From contig JAWNZC010000119.1 of the NCBI GenBank assembly GCA_035771165.1, positions 611,001 to 675,000 on the forward strand: a DNA stretch of 64,000 nt. The letters are read 5' to 3'. Under the pieces are notes generated by a model, which did not search any database, was not told where the DNA came from, and was given only the letters and a program-made list of their open reading frames with translations. Numbering within the stretch: position 1 is the stretch's first letter; each line of letters opens with the position of its first letter. This document shows, in pieces, positions 22,131 through 32,500 of this stretch. This DNA comes from Paragorgia papillata (taxonomy: Eukaryota > Cnidaria > Anthozoa > Scleralcyonacea > Coralliidae). A program made the translations under genes and the position numbers.

Positions 22131-22870
22131 AGTTATGTTATGTTACGTTACGTTACGTTATTGTTATTGTTATGTTATGTTATGTTATGTTATGTTTGTT
22201 ATGTTACGTTACGTTACGTTACGTTACGTTTTGTTATGTTATGTTACGTTACGTTACGTTACGTTACGTTACGTTTGTTATGTTATGTTATGTTACGTTA
22301 CGTTACGTTATTGTTATTGTTATGTTATGTTATGTTATGTTATGTTATGTTTGTTATGTTACGTTACGTTACGTTACGTTACGTTTGTTACGTTACGTTA
22401 CGTTACGTTACGTTATTGTTATGTTATGTTATGTTATGTTATGTTATGTTATGTTATGTTATGTTATGTTATGTTATGTTATGTTATGTTATGTTATGTT
22501 TGTTATGTTATGTTATGTTATGTTATGTTATGTTATGTTATGTTATGTTATGTTATGTTATGTTATGTTATGTTATGTTATGTTATGTTATGTTATGTTA
22601 TGTTATGTTATGTTATGTTATTGTTATGTTATTGTTATGTTATTGTTATGTTTTGTTATGTTATTGTTGTGTTGTGTTGTGTTGTGTTGTGTTGTGTTGT
22701 GTTATGTTATTGTTGTGTTATTGTTGTGTTGTGTTGTGTTGTGTTGTGTTGTGTTGTGGTGTGGTGTGGTGTGGTGTGGTGTGGTGTGGTGTGGCGTGGC
22801 GTGGCGTGGGGTGGCGTTGCGTTGCGTTGCGTTGCGATACGTTACGTTACGTTACGTTATGTTATGTACC
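22131..22870 (+). repeat. 0.74-kb GTTNN pentamer array in homogeneous blocks
   Basis: The array runs through blocks of TTACG, TTATG, then a pure TTATG block of about 50 units (22410-22620), then TTGTG, GTGTG, GCGTG, TTGCG and back to TTACG. Each block is internally uniform. All three forward frames are open, which explains the 240-390 codon frames here; none is a gene. Confidence 0.95.
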
Positions 22871-22883
22871 GTCGAGCTGCTAT

Positions 22884-22948
22884 TAGTAGGGACTTAAGAT
22901 GCCACGATGGCAACTTCAATGACAGCGTCCTCCAAATAAACGAATTCT
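22884..22948 (+). repeat. Dispersed 65-bp repeat, copy 1
   Basis: TAGTAGGGACTTAAGATGCC through CGAATTCT recurs at 23904-23968 with three or four differences. It is likely the end of a transposon family with two copies 1 kb apart. Confidence 0.75.
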
Positions 22949-23410
22949 TCACGCGTAAAAATCTCACAAGTTGTTACAGCATTGTCGTAACAACGTTGTT
23001 ATCATGTGTGAACAACCTTGATGAATTAACAATATTGTTCATCATTGTTTCAACAAGTTGTTACAGCTTCATGAAACAACAACCGTTGTCCACGCATGTT
23101 GAAACAACCGAAGAACGTGTTGATACACCAGTCATGTTCACAATTGTTGTAACATTGTTGTTCATCGTTGTTATTTTGTCATGCTGTTACAACATGTTGC
23201 ATCATGTGCGAACAACGTTGTTGGCTATAAAAATGTGCTGTTGGAACAACTTGTTCATGAATGTTGATTTATCCGTTTACAAGTTGTTCGAACTATAAGT
23301 GAACAACTTGTTGACAATTAACTTGTTCACGGGGTGCAGCATAACATTGTTCACGGGGTGCAGCACAACATTGTTCACGTCTGTTAACAACCGTGAACAA
23401 TTTGTGCGTT
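22949..23410. repeat. Cluster of GTTGTT/AACAAC inverted short repeats
   Basis: ACAAGTTGTT, AACAACGTTGTT, GTGAACAAC and related palindromic words recur about twenty times on both strands. Two direct copies of ATTGTTCACGGGGTGCAGCA lie near 23344. It looks like a decayed satellite or the inside of a DNA element. The frame through it is by chance. Confidence 0.6.
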
Positions 23411-23659
23411 TTTTACGCGTGTAGTCGAGACAGCATTTATATGGCGAATATTGTCTCTCTCAAGCTGGGACCCCCGTTAGGCGGAACGGAACAAAAACGT
23501 CCCGGCAAACACATTCTTCATATAAACGAAATGAGATAAATAACGGGGAAATATAGTAGCGATGTGATCTCGCTTAACATCCCGTCCCACCTTCCATGTA
23601 AACAGCCCTTACTATGTCTAATGCCGCCAGATTATTTTACTCACCAAAGGGGAGTGTAA

Positions 23660-23762
23660 CCAAAAGTCGAGAGTCGAGACTAAAAGTCGAGAGTCGAGAT
23701 AAAAAAGTCGAGAGTCGAGACAAAAAAGTCGAGAGTCGAGACAAAAAAGTCGAGAGAGATAA
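23660..23762 (+). repeat. Tandem GTCGAGA repeat, about 24-bp unit
   Basis: Four to five copies of a unit like AAAAAAGTCGAGAGTCGAGA, each itself a GTCGAGA doublet. Confidence 0.9.
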
Positions 23763-23903
23763 AAAAATAAGAATTACAAAGGTGTGATAATTATCGAGCT
23801 ATTTGCGCTAAGGAAGCGGGGTATACTGGCGTACTGTGAAACCCGGACTCGGACTCAAAAAGTCATAAATTTTGTAATTCGTAAGCCTTTAACTCTTTAA
23901 CTC

Positions 23904-23968
23904 TAGTAGGGACTTAAGATGCCACGATGGCAACTTCAACGGCAGCGTCCTCCAAATAAACGAATTCT
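23904..23968 (+). repeat. Dispersed 65-bp repeat, copy 2
   Basis: This is the second copy of the segment at 22884-22948, again starting TAGTAGGGACTTAAGATGCC and ending CGAATTCT. Confidence 0.75.
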
Positions 23969-24329
23969 AGTTGAGAAACAAAGAGAAACGAACCATTTTT
24001 CGTCCTAGGAGTAATCCCAACACCGTCCTCGTTCTTTATACAACGCCACTTACAGCATTTTCACGTCTTCAGGACGACGTCAACTCACCAAAAGATGAGA
24101 ACTGTTGTTTAAGATTGACTTCAATACAGACACTACAATCCTTTTAGCAATACTGGTGGCGTTTTAGAAGTCATTAAACTAAAAAAACAAATAAAATAAA
24201 TATAATTAACCGTGAGCTCTTTAAATTGAAAAAATTATCTTGATTTTTAACCGTCGTCGTCGTCTTAGCATCTTAGGGTCCCTAATAGTACAAAAAGCGG
24301 ACAAACCAAGCAAAATTGACTTTCATATT
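23969..24329. other. Intergenic stretch, no feature seen
   Basis: AT-rich, without frames, arrays or inverted repeats that I can support. Confidence 0.45.
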
Positions 24330-24802
24330 AGTGGTGTGCGTCGGATCGGATTGACCCCTTATAATCCGAGGGTTTGCCAAAAATGCCAATCCGAATCCGA
24401 TCCGATCCGAAGCCAAAAAATCGTAGTCCGATCCGATCCGAAAACAGCTGCTCAAATCCGATCCGATCCGATCCGGTCCGAAAAAATTAAAACACCGGAT
24501 ATATGTTGCAATAGTTGCACAAACTTTCCGAAAAGAAAACCAATGAACAAATAAATTTAAGAAAACTACTATGCAATAATAATCTTATGCAATAGTAACG
24601 TTCATATGTTGTGCAATGTGCATACAACTAGTGAATTTGTTAATTTTGTGACAAAAACAATGACAAAAGTGAATCTGATGCGGGTAAAAAGTGCAAAATC
24701 CGATTCGATCCGATCTGAGAAAATTAGAACAAAATCCGATCCGATCCGAACCGAACGATAAAAGTTTACTCCGAATCGGATTCGGATCGGATTCGCACAC
24801 CT
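24330..24802. mobile_element. Element with (ATCCG)n pentamer arms and GGTGTGCG ends
   Basis: The left end GGTGTGCGTCGGATCGGATT faces the right end, which reads CGGATTCGCACACC. Both arms are made of ATCCG/TCCGA pentamers in the same + orientation, around a 200-nt AT-rich core. The ends suggest a small DNA transposon whose subterminal repeats expanded. Confidence 0.55.
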
Positions 24803-25662
24803 CTTTCAAATGATTGCAAATGAGCCATTATCTATTGTTCTGTATTGTGGGTAAAAGCGAGGGGCAAATCACCCCTGAAAAAGTGTACGTGATCAAAAAT
24901 CATGTGATTTTTTTCATGATTTTTTTTTATTTTTCTCGTGATTTTTTGATTTTTTTCATCAATTTTTTTGTGATTTTTCTGAAGGTGTACGTGATTTAAA
25001 TCAGTGATTTAGCCCTCGGGGGAAAAAGCGGGCAAACATCAATCCTGACGTCATCACGACGGAGCGCTCTTAGAAAAGAATAGACGAGGGCACTGTGGTT
25101 TTAAACAAACTACTTCTTAATTAAGAGCAGCAAATGAGTAAGTTTCTTTATTTTATATTACGTTAAAGTGCCCATGAAACGAAAATTAAGTTTGTCTTAT
25201 TTGAAAGAACACTTAAAATAATAGAGTAACATCTTTTGCAGTTTTTCGTTTCCTTGCTTCGTTCTTGAGATATTTCAGTTTGTTTGATGTAAATGTCACA
25301 TGTTGCGACGTCACACGTGCATAATGAGTTATGGAAAAACGTTATATATCTTTGTTATTGTCAAATATAGTCACTTGAAAATCTACATGTTTATTGCTGT
25401 GGGCGAAACACACGCACATGCTTCCCTCGAATTATTTTGGTTTGATAATAGCAAAGATATATAGCTTTTCTCAATAAGTTTACCATCTTTTCACTTTGCT
25501 CTATCTAAAACACTGCCTACACAGCACTCTAGTTCTTTATACTCTCTAATTAAAATCGTATTTTTAAATCGTTTGGCTGTGTTTAGAAACCGGAGGCGGA
25601 AGAACACAGGCGAATATTAAATAAATTATCCCCCCTTTCTTCTCTCCGGGAGACCGGACAAT
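24803..25662. other. Intergenic stretch with a TGATTTTTT-rich patch
   Basis: 24890-25010 is low-complexity GTGATTTTTT sequence with GTACGTGAT near both ends. The rest shows no gene or clear repeat. Confidence 0.45.
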
Positions 25663-26008
25663 GTTGCAAGCACTGATCTCGAAATAATAGACTGGATAGT
25701 GCAACCTATTGTCCACTGGTTCATAAAATGAAGCCAGCTAAACAAAAGAAATCCGTAATTACTAAGGGACCAAACAAGCTGAAAAATGTCTTTATGTCTT
25801 CTTAAAACGTCTTCTGTACCAAAAAAGACTATTGAACTATATTTTCTTTCAAAGATTCAGCATCTCATTCAACAAAATGTTTATATCGGTGCCAGAATAC
25901 GCTAGAAAGACCATCACTTGGTCCCTTAGTAATGGGTGACTTCCGGCTTCATTTTGTAAACAATAGATGCTTAATCCAGTCTATTATTTCGAGATCAGTG
26001 GTTGCAAG
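25663..26008. mobile_element. Inverted-repeat MITE just upstream of gene B
   Basis: TTGCAAGCACTGATCTCGAA at the left faces TTCGAGATCAGTGGTTGCAA at the right. AATAATAGACTGG, ATAAAATGAAGCC and ATTACTAAGGGACCAA are mirrored further in, so the arms are about 110 bp. It ends about 230 bp before the gene B start codon. Confidence 0.75.
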
Positions 26009-26237
26009 ATATTAAATCAACATTATGTCTGAAACCTACGATGATATATTAACTACATGTCATGATAACTTGCTTTTTAGTTCAAGCCATCTCCTTTAAT
26101 GTTTCAAAAAGGAAGTCAAGCGATCAGTTGTACAATATCTTGCTTTTCATTGGAGCAGACCCACTCTTTAATATTGACAGTAAACAGAGATAATTAATAT
26201 ATTGGAATCTGAAACCAGGAAGTACTCGATCTTCGTG

Positions 26238-26319
26238 ATGCCAACGATGGATGACTTCAAAATTTTCCTTGTTTTCGCTATTGTTCATCATCTCTCTTGG
26301 CGATGTCTAACTCAACAAG
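26238..26319 (+). CDS. Gene B first coding exon: probable signal peptide
   Basis: An ATG at 26238 (or 26247) starts a 27-codon frame that ends at a consensus donor, CAAG|GTGAGA, in phase 1. The peptide MPTMDDFKIFLVFAIVHHLS is a short charged N-terminus followed by a hydrophobic core, as in a signal peptide. Phase 1 fits the SUEL exon at 46330, which starts in phase 1. An AT-rich box (TTAATATATTGG) lies about 40 nt upstream. The link to 46330 crosses a 20-kb intron and rests on strand, phase and content only. It might instead belong to another gene whose exons I missed. Confidence 0.6.
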
Positions 26320-26559
26320 GTGAGATCTTTAGTTCAGTGTATTGCTGTGAATATAGTTATTAACTCTTTCCTGTCCGAATTGGTCTTTAGTATTTTATTC
26401 TGGCTAACGCCAGACGATTTTATTCACCTCTGGGGAAGCCCTCGGACAGGAATGAGTTAAGCGAGATATTTCTGAGGCCGAATACTTTGAACTTGCGCAT
26501 GAATGCCGGCGTGACACGTAATTAAGCTACTGGGGCTCAAATAGGTTGAATATATGTAC

Positions 26560-27180
26560 AAGCTGTAACCTTCTGATCACCATTGAGACTTTCTTACCAT
26601 TGAGCTACGACAACTCGTATGGTTTGAACGTAGGTTGAATACGTGTACTACTCACAACCTTCTGATCAGCGCTGAGACGCTCTAAGTATTGATTGAATGG
26701 CAGATTGAATATGTGTACAACCTGTAACCTTCTGATGACCAGTCAGACACTCTAACCATTGAGCCACTATAAATTTGAATACTTGGAGCTACTTGGATAA
26801 TTTGAATGTCGGTTGAATGTAAAACCCACAACCTTCTGATCACCAATGAGACCGTTTAACATTTTGAGGCCTGGACCTCTCCCTGTGCTGAATAAAATCG
26901 TCTGGTGTTAGCCAGAATAAAATACTAAAGACTCGTCTTCAGGCTTCAAAGTGTTAAACATTGAGCTACTGCGACTGAGATGGCAGAGCGACGATTACAT
27001 TTGTGTACAACCTTTAACCTTCTAATTATATACCAGTGAGACGATCATAATTATTAGCTACAAGAACTCAGATGGTATTAAGTGAAGGTTACATATGTGT
27101 ACAACTTGTAATCTTCTGATGACCAATGAGACACTCTAGCCATTGAGCTACTGAGACTCAATGGCTGAACTTGAGTTAAA
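26560..27180 (-). repeat. Tandem tRNA-like repeats, about 100-bp unit, minus strand
   Basis: Read on the minus strand, each diverged unit has TAGCTCAATGGTTAGAGTG (a good tRNA/SINE box A), then CTCACTGGTCATCAGAAGGTT and GGTTGTACACATATTC. At least six units are recognisable. They match the array at 51350-51680, which lies in the opposite orientation. No intact tRNA fold is visible. The block sits in gene B intron 1. Confidence 0.75.
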
Positions 27181-27181
27181 T

Positions 27182-27655
27182 TCAAATTCTGTATCTGTAT
27201 CTGTATCTTTAATCGGTAAAGCTGATTGCATACAACCGATGTAAAATTAACAAGTAAATTACAGTAATAAAATCCTAATTTAACTAAATACAACTAACAA
27301 ATTATATTACAGCTGACGGTAACTACAATATTAAAAAATAAAAGTAATAATTAATAAACTTAAAGCTAATTCAGAAAAGAAAGGACGTGCTTGCTGAAGC
27401 TTTCGGAGCACTTGTTATTAACTATTTGCTCTGGAAGGTTATTCCAGGCAGGGATAGTGCGAGGGAAAAATGAGTACTTAAAGACATCAGTACGTACAGA
27501 GAGGTGTTTGTATGTCTGGGAGTGTTTCCGCCGGGTAACCCCGGTAGATAAGGTGGCGTACTGATTTGGGTCAACAGCATTGAGACCAAGAGTTGCTTTA
27601 TGAAAGAAGCTTAGGCGGAGGCACTCACGGCGTTTAGAAAGGAGAGGTCAGCTCA
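27182..27655 (-). pseudogene. 3' end of a CR1/L2-like LINE
   Basis: The minus strand reads ATLSTGVTRRKHSQTYKHLS, then RTDVFKYSFFPRTIPAWNNL, and FSKHVLSFLN before a stop at about 27370. This is the C-terminal end of a non-LTR reverse-transcriptase ORF. The 3' UTR finishes in GATACA repeats (27187-27210), typical of CR1/L2-type tails. It is truncated at the 5' side near 27655, so no catalytic motif remains. Confidence 0.75.
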
Positions 27656-27946
27656 GGTCAGATAACATGGAACTGACACTCGACTCCATCGACTCCATCG
27701 ACTCACTCGACTTCATCAAATTGTTCTATGCAAGCCATTTCAGTCATTTCTATATCAAACGAACTTTGATTAAACGTTCAATCATCTGAGTCTCAGTAGC
27801 TTATAATATATGGCTTACTTAGGGCAGTCATAACAGCCATTTAAAAGCTTATGTAAGAATAATTCTCAGGTCTGAACTTCACTGCATGATGTCATGATTC
27901 AATGTTTTGATATTCTCACTAACTTCCGTCTTTCTTCATTGTCTTA
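27656..27946. other. Gene B intron 1, no feature seen
   Basis: AT-rich apart from a short CGACTCCATCGACTC repeat near 27683. No frame with a recognisable domain. Confidence 0.45.
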
Positions 27947-28446
27947 AAGTTTGAGAGTCCAAAACACGTGATTAAACAATTTGGGAAAAGAATAAAACTA
28001 AATGTTATGCATAGTTAAACAGTCTGACAATGAAAAACTGTTACCTAATAAATAGCAACGGTTGTTGCTATGGCAACAATGACGTTTCAAAATGGCTGCC
28101 AATTACCCTTCAAACTAATTTAATTCGAAAAAAACTTTGGTGACCCCCAATTTTTTTTTCATTAAAACTTTTCTTGAGGTATGAGTGATCAATTGGCCGA
28201 TTTAGAAAAAATTCTGTAGAACGAATAATTTTTTTTCTGGAAAAATCATGTTTGTTAATTTTTAAAAAAAATTCGTTCTCCAGAATTTTTTTAAAATCGG
28301 CCTATTGATTACTCATACTTCAAGAAAAGTTTTAATGAAAAAAAAATTGGGAGTCACTAAAAAAATTTTTCGAATTAAATTAGTTTGAAGGGTTATTGGC
28401 AGCCATTTTGAAAAGTCATTGTTGCCATAGCAACAACTGTTGCTAT
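27947..28446. mobile_element. Foldback element, left part (split by the gypsy insertion)
   Basis: AAGTTTGAGAGTCCAAAACA at the left end is mirrored by GGACTCTCAAACTT at 33620-33633, beyond the gypsy element. Inside, GCAACGGTTGTTGCTATGGC, CAAAATGGCTGCCAATTACC and AAAACTTTTCTTGAGGTATG each have inverted partners within 28200-28446. Removing the gypsy element and one CTAT restores a hairpin of about 600 bp. Confidence 0.85.
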
Positions 28447-28611
28447 TGTGACAGCGAGCATGCAGTAGACTGGGGGCGAATCGGTGCAGAACCTCAAAAA
28501 CAGAAAGACTTATGCGCAGGCGTGCTAGACAGGTTGTTGTTGACTGTTGAGATTCGTTTTGAGAAGTTAACTAAATAAAGGTACTTTTTACTAACCGTTG
28601 TCCGTGTAACA
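28447..28611 (+). mobile_element. 5' LTR of the Ty3/gypsy element
   Basis: 165 bp, from TGTGACAGCG to GTGTAACA, identical by eye over its full length to the 3' LTR (33369-33533). It is preceded by CTAT, which also follows the 3' LTR, giving a 4-bp target duplication. AATAAA at about 28576 could be the polyadenylation signal. The next bases (from 28612, GTGGTGGCAGCGG) are where the primer-binding site should be; I cannot name the tRNA. Confidence 0.95.
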
Positions 28612-28632
28612 GTGGTGGCAGCGGTGGTCGTG

Positions 28633-29511
28633 ATGGCCAAGAAACTAGAGTATTTTTCAGGAGAAGACGGCACATCTTTGAAGCCATGGCTCGATCGTTT
28701 CGACGCCGTAATCGAAGCCGAAGGAAAGGCGAGTAAAGCGGCCGCCATTATTCGCACTTGTTTAAAAGGGGATGCAGCGCAAGTGGTAAGAGTAATGTCA
28801 GACGACGACAGGAAAGACCTCGACAACATCAAAGCTGAACTTCTTAAGCAGTTTGACAGACGAGATAAAACGCAGATTCAACGTGAGTTTTACAACAGAA
28901 AGCTTGAAAGTGGGGAGTCTGTTGGAAAATTCGTTCGAAGTCTTCGACAACTTGCCGAAGAAGGATTTCCTGGTTGGGAAACTGCAGCTCGCGATCAAAT
29001 CGTGAAGAGCCAGTTTTTGCATGGAATACCTAACGACCTTCGTACCCAGTTATCCGTGGCTTTTCAGTACAAAGTGGATGACGCCTCGTTGAAAGATCTT
29101 GAGGAATTTACTACCAATTGGGAAAGAAATGGAGGAAGGGCGACTGCTTCCATACAGCAAGTAACCGTGGCTTTACCAACACAAGATTCGTCGGAAACCG
29201 TTCAAACCGCAGTGGAGACAGCCCTTGGTAATCTGGAGGGAAAACTTTCCGAAATAGAAGCAAAAGTAAACCGTGTTTTTACTAGACAAGACAAGTACAG
29301 CAGACAAGATAAGTCCACCAGATCAAGCCAACGAAGAAACCAACCACGCAGTGAAACAAACGGTGGGTGCTATCAGTGTGGCTCGTTTGGTCATTTCAAG
29401 AGAGACTGCCCCCAGATAAAATCCCAAATTGTATGTTACCGCTGTGAGAAACAGGGACACAAGGTTAGTGATTGTCCTGATTTACCTTCATGGTTACGCC
29501 CAAACTTCTAA
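28633..29511 (+). CDS. gag: Ty3/gypsy Gag protein
   Basis: 292 codons starting at ATG 28633 (MAKKLEYFSGEDGTSLKPWL). An earlier GTG at 28612 is not needed as a start. The N-terminal 190 residues are a retrotransposon-type gag region with LLKQFDRRDK and a helical core. Two CCHC zinc knuckles (C-x2-C-x4-H-x4-C) follow near residues 246-259 (CYQCGSFGHFKRDC) and 268-281 (CYRCEKQGHKVSDC). They would bind the element RNA during particle assembly. The stop at 29509 lies four bases after a slippery heptamer that shifts ribosomes into pol. The frame is intact. Confidence 0.93.
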   Translation: MAKKLEYFSGEDGTSLKPWLDRFDAVIEAEGKASKAAAIIRTCLKGDAAQVVRVMSDDDRKDLDNIKAELLKQFDRRDKTQIQREFYNRKLESGESVGKFVRSLRQLAEEGFPGWETAARDQIVKSQFLHGIPNDLRTQLSVAFQYKVDDASLKDLEEFTTNWERNGGRATASIQQVTVALPTQDSSETVQTAVETALGNLEGKLSEIEAKVNRVFTRQDKYSRQDKSTRSSQRRNQPRSETNGGCYQCGSFGHFKRDCPQIKSQIVCYRCEKQGHKVSDCPDLPSWLRPNF

Positions 29512-32500
29512 GAGGTGGGAGGGTCAGCCCCCCTGTCACCTCACTTAGAATGAGGGCTAACCTTGAATTTAATGGAACTGTGAATAAACCTAGAGTTTCT
29601 ACTACCTTTGCCACTGGTATATGTGGGGATGAAGTTACTGTACAAGGAGTGGTTAATCATAGGAACATTTGCATGCTACTGGACTCAGGTTCACAGATTA
29701 CCATTATTAGGAGTGACATTTACTATTCGTTTTCTGGAGGGACTTGTTTGCAACCTGTTTCACTAAAACCATCAGCAGTTAATGGATCACCAATAATATT
29801 CCTAGGGCAAGTACTACTAGACATTACTGTAATGGGAACTTATGTTGGAAAATCATGGGTATTTGTTATGAGTCCTGAGCACATGAAGAATGAGATGATA
29901 CTGGGGACAGATGTACTGGCAAGACTGGGTTGTTTGTCCATTGATTTTCACTCTCAGACTGTCGACTTTGATCCAAGACCTATTAAAGAGACACCCAACT
30001 CAGATTGTCACCTTAATCCAGTCAGGTGCTCTAGGGTACAACTTAAAACTACTCAAGTTATTCCAGCTATGCATGAACAATTATGTAAAGTTGTGGTAAG
30101 GGATGCCCAGCCAGACCAAGAAGGGTTAATCGATGCCTATGACCAGTTGATCGATGAAAAGTCTGTTGCTTGTGCACATTCACTTAATGTTATTGGGAAA
30201 GATAACACAACTTGGGTCAGGCTGTGCAATCCCAATAACCATCCAGTCAAGTTGTACAAGGGATCCAACCTAGGCTCCTTTGAACCAGTTGTGTCCAATG
30301 TTACAACTGTGGGCCAGGTTTGCTCAACAACAATGCCAAAAGACAACCCAGCACTGACAAAACTTGTGGAAACAGCAGAGATCACAGGACGTCCCAAAGC
30401 TGACTTACAGAAACTACTGGTTGAATTTCAGGATGTATTTTCTTGGGAAGGGGAACTGGGAAGAACAAGTAAGATTAAGCATGAGATACCTACAACCTCT
30501 GCTCATCCAGTGAGATCAGCAGCTCGAAGGACAGAGTACCATGAGAAAGAAGAAGTTGATCGAATTATCAAAGAAATGCTGGAAAATGATGTGATCGAAG
30601 AGAGTACAAGCCCATGGGCAAGTCCAATTGTTCTTGTATCAAAGAAAGATGGGTCTACTCGGTTTTGTATTGACTATCGCCGTGTCAATGCAGTGACAGA
30701 AGATGTTGCTTATCCACTTCCTAGAATCGACGATGCGCTTGACTGTTTAAGAGATAGCCAGTGGTTTTCTGCACTGGATTTGGCAAGTGGATACTGGCAG
30801 GTCGAAGTAAAGGAGGAAGACCGACCCGAAACTGCATTTGTTAGCCACCGTGGTCTCCACCAGTTTAAAGTCATGCCATTTGGGTTGAAAGGAGCTCCAG
30901 CCACCTTCCAGCGGCTAATGGCCTCCATTTTTGGTCCGTTTCTCTGGCTTATCCTGCTGATCTACCTTGATGACATCCTCGTTTTCTCGTCTTCAGTCGA
31001 CCAACATTTGGAACGCTTACGTTTGGTGTTCTCCAAGCTACGAGAAAACAACCTGAAGCTTAAACCCAGTAAATGTCAGCTATTCCAAACATCGGTCGAG
31101 TACACTGGGCACTTGGTCGGTGCAAGTGGTATTTCCCCATCTCCACATCTGGTTACAGCAGTATCCAAGTTTCCCCAACCCCAATCAGCTCTAGAGGTGA
31201 AACGGTTTCTTGGACTCGCATCATATTACCGACGTTTTATCGCGGGATTCTCTGACCTTGCATACCCACTCAATCAGCTGACGCACAAAGAGGTTCAATT
31301 TGTGTGGAGCAACGAATGTGAACAAGGCTTTCAGACGTTGAAGAGAAAGTTGACTACAGCGCCAATCCTGGCCCATCCAAACTTTAATTGTCCATTTGAA
31401 CTTACCACTGATGCAAGTGGGACAGGCATGGGTGCTGTGTTGGAGCAAAAGGTGGATGGCGTCACCCGACCCGTGGCATATATCAGTGCGACTTTAAACA
31501 AGGCTCAACGTAACTACTCTGCTACAGACCGGGAGTGCTACGCGGTCAAGTGGGCAGTTACAAAATTGCGTCACTATTTGTATGGCACTAAGTTTAAGGT
31601 CAACACAGACCACCAAGCACTGTCATACTTGATGTCGATGAAAGAACCTCGTGGAATGATGGCAAGATGTCAAGCTGCACTTCAAGCCTACGATTTTGAG
31701 ATTGCCTACCGTGCTGGAAAGACAATCCCTCATGCTGACGCTCTGTCCCGAGCTGCTCTGGTAGCTGCTTTGGCTTTCCCAGGCAAGTGGTCAACCGAAG
31801 ATCTTCACAGCCTTCAGGTGAATGACCCTGACATTTCAAGAACCAAAACTCTCGTGCGTTTGAACCAATCGTGTCCGAAGAATGCTTCTCCTCGAGTGAA
31901 ACGTTTGATGTCGCTTGCAAAAGGTCTCCATATTGACGGTAATTCTGGTTTACTTTGCTGTCGGTATAGAATCGGTCGACGGGAATACATACAAGTCGTC
32001 TTTCCAGACTCTCACGCTTCAGAAATCCTCCATTTGGTCCATGATCAACTTGGCCACTTTGGAATAAAACGCACATTGCTTCGCTTGAAGCAGTCTGTCT
32101 ACTGGCCTGAGATGTCTCGGCGCGTAGAAGAATGGGTGAATACGTGTGATCAATGCATGAAGAACAAGAAGATGACAAGAAAAGCAAAGGCTCCGCTGCA
32201 ACTTATGCCAGAACCTGTTCGTCCATTTGAGTGGGTTAGCATGGACATCGCTGGACCGTTTCCCAAAACAACGAGCGGCAACCGCTTCATTTTGGTCATA
32301 TCTGATGGGTTTTCCAAGTTTACGCAAGCAGTCGCAATCCCAAGCCAGGACGTCGCCACAGTAGCACCAGTGTTCTGCAACAAGTGGTGCTTAGTGTTTG
32401 GTCCACCCGAAATCTTGCACTCTGATCAAGGGCGAAATTTTGAAAGTCACGTAATGGCAGAGTTGTGTAAAGTCCTCGGTATTACTAAGACCAGAACATC

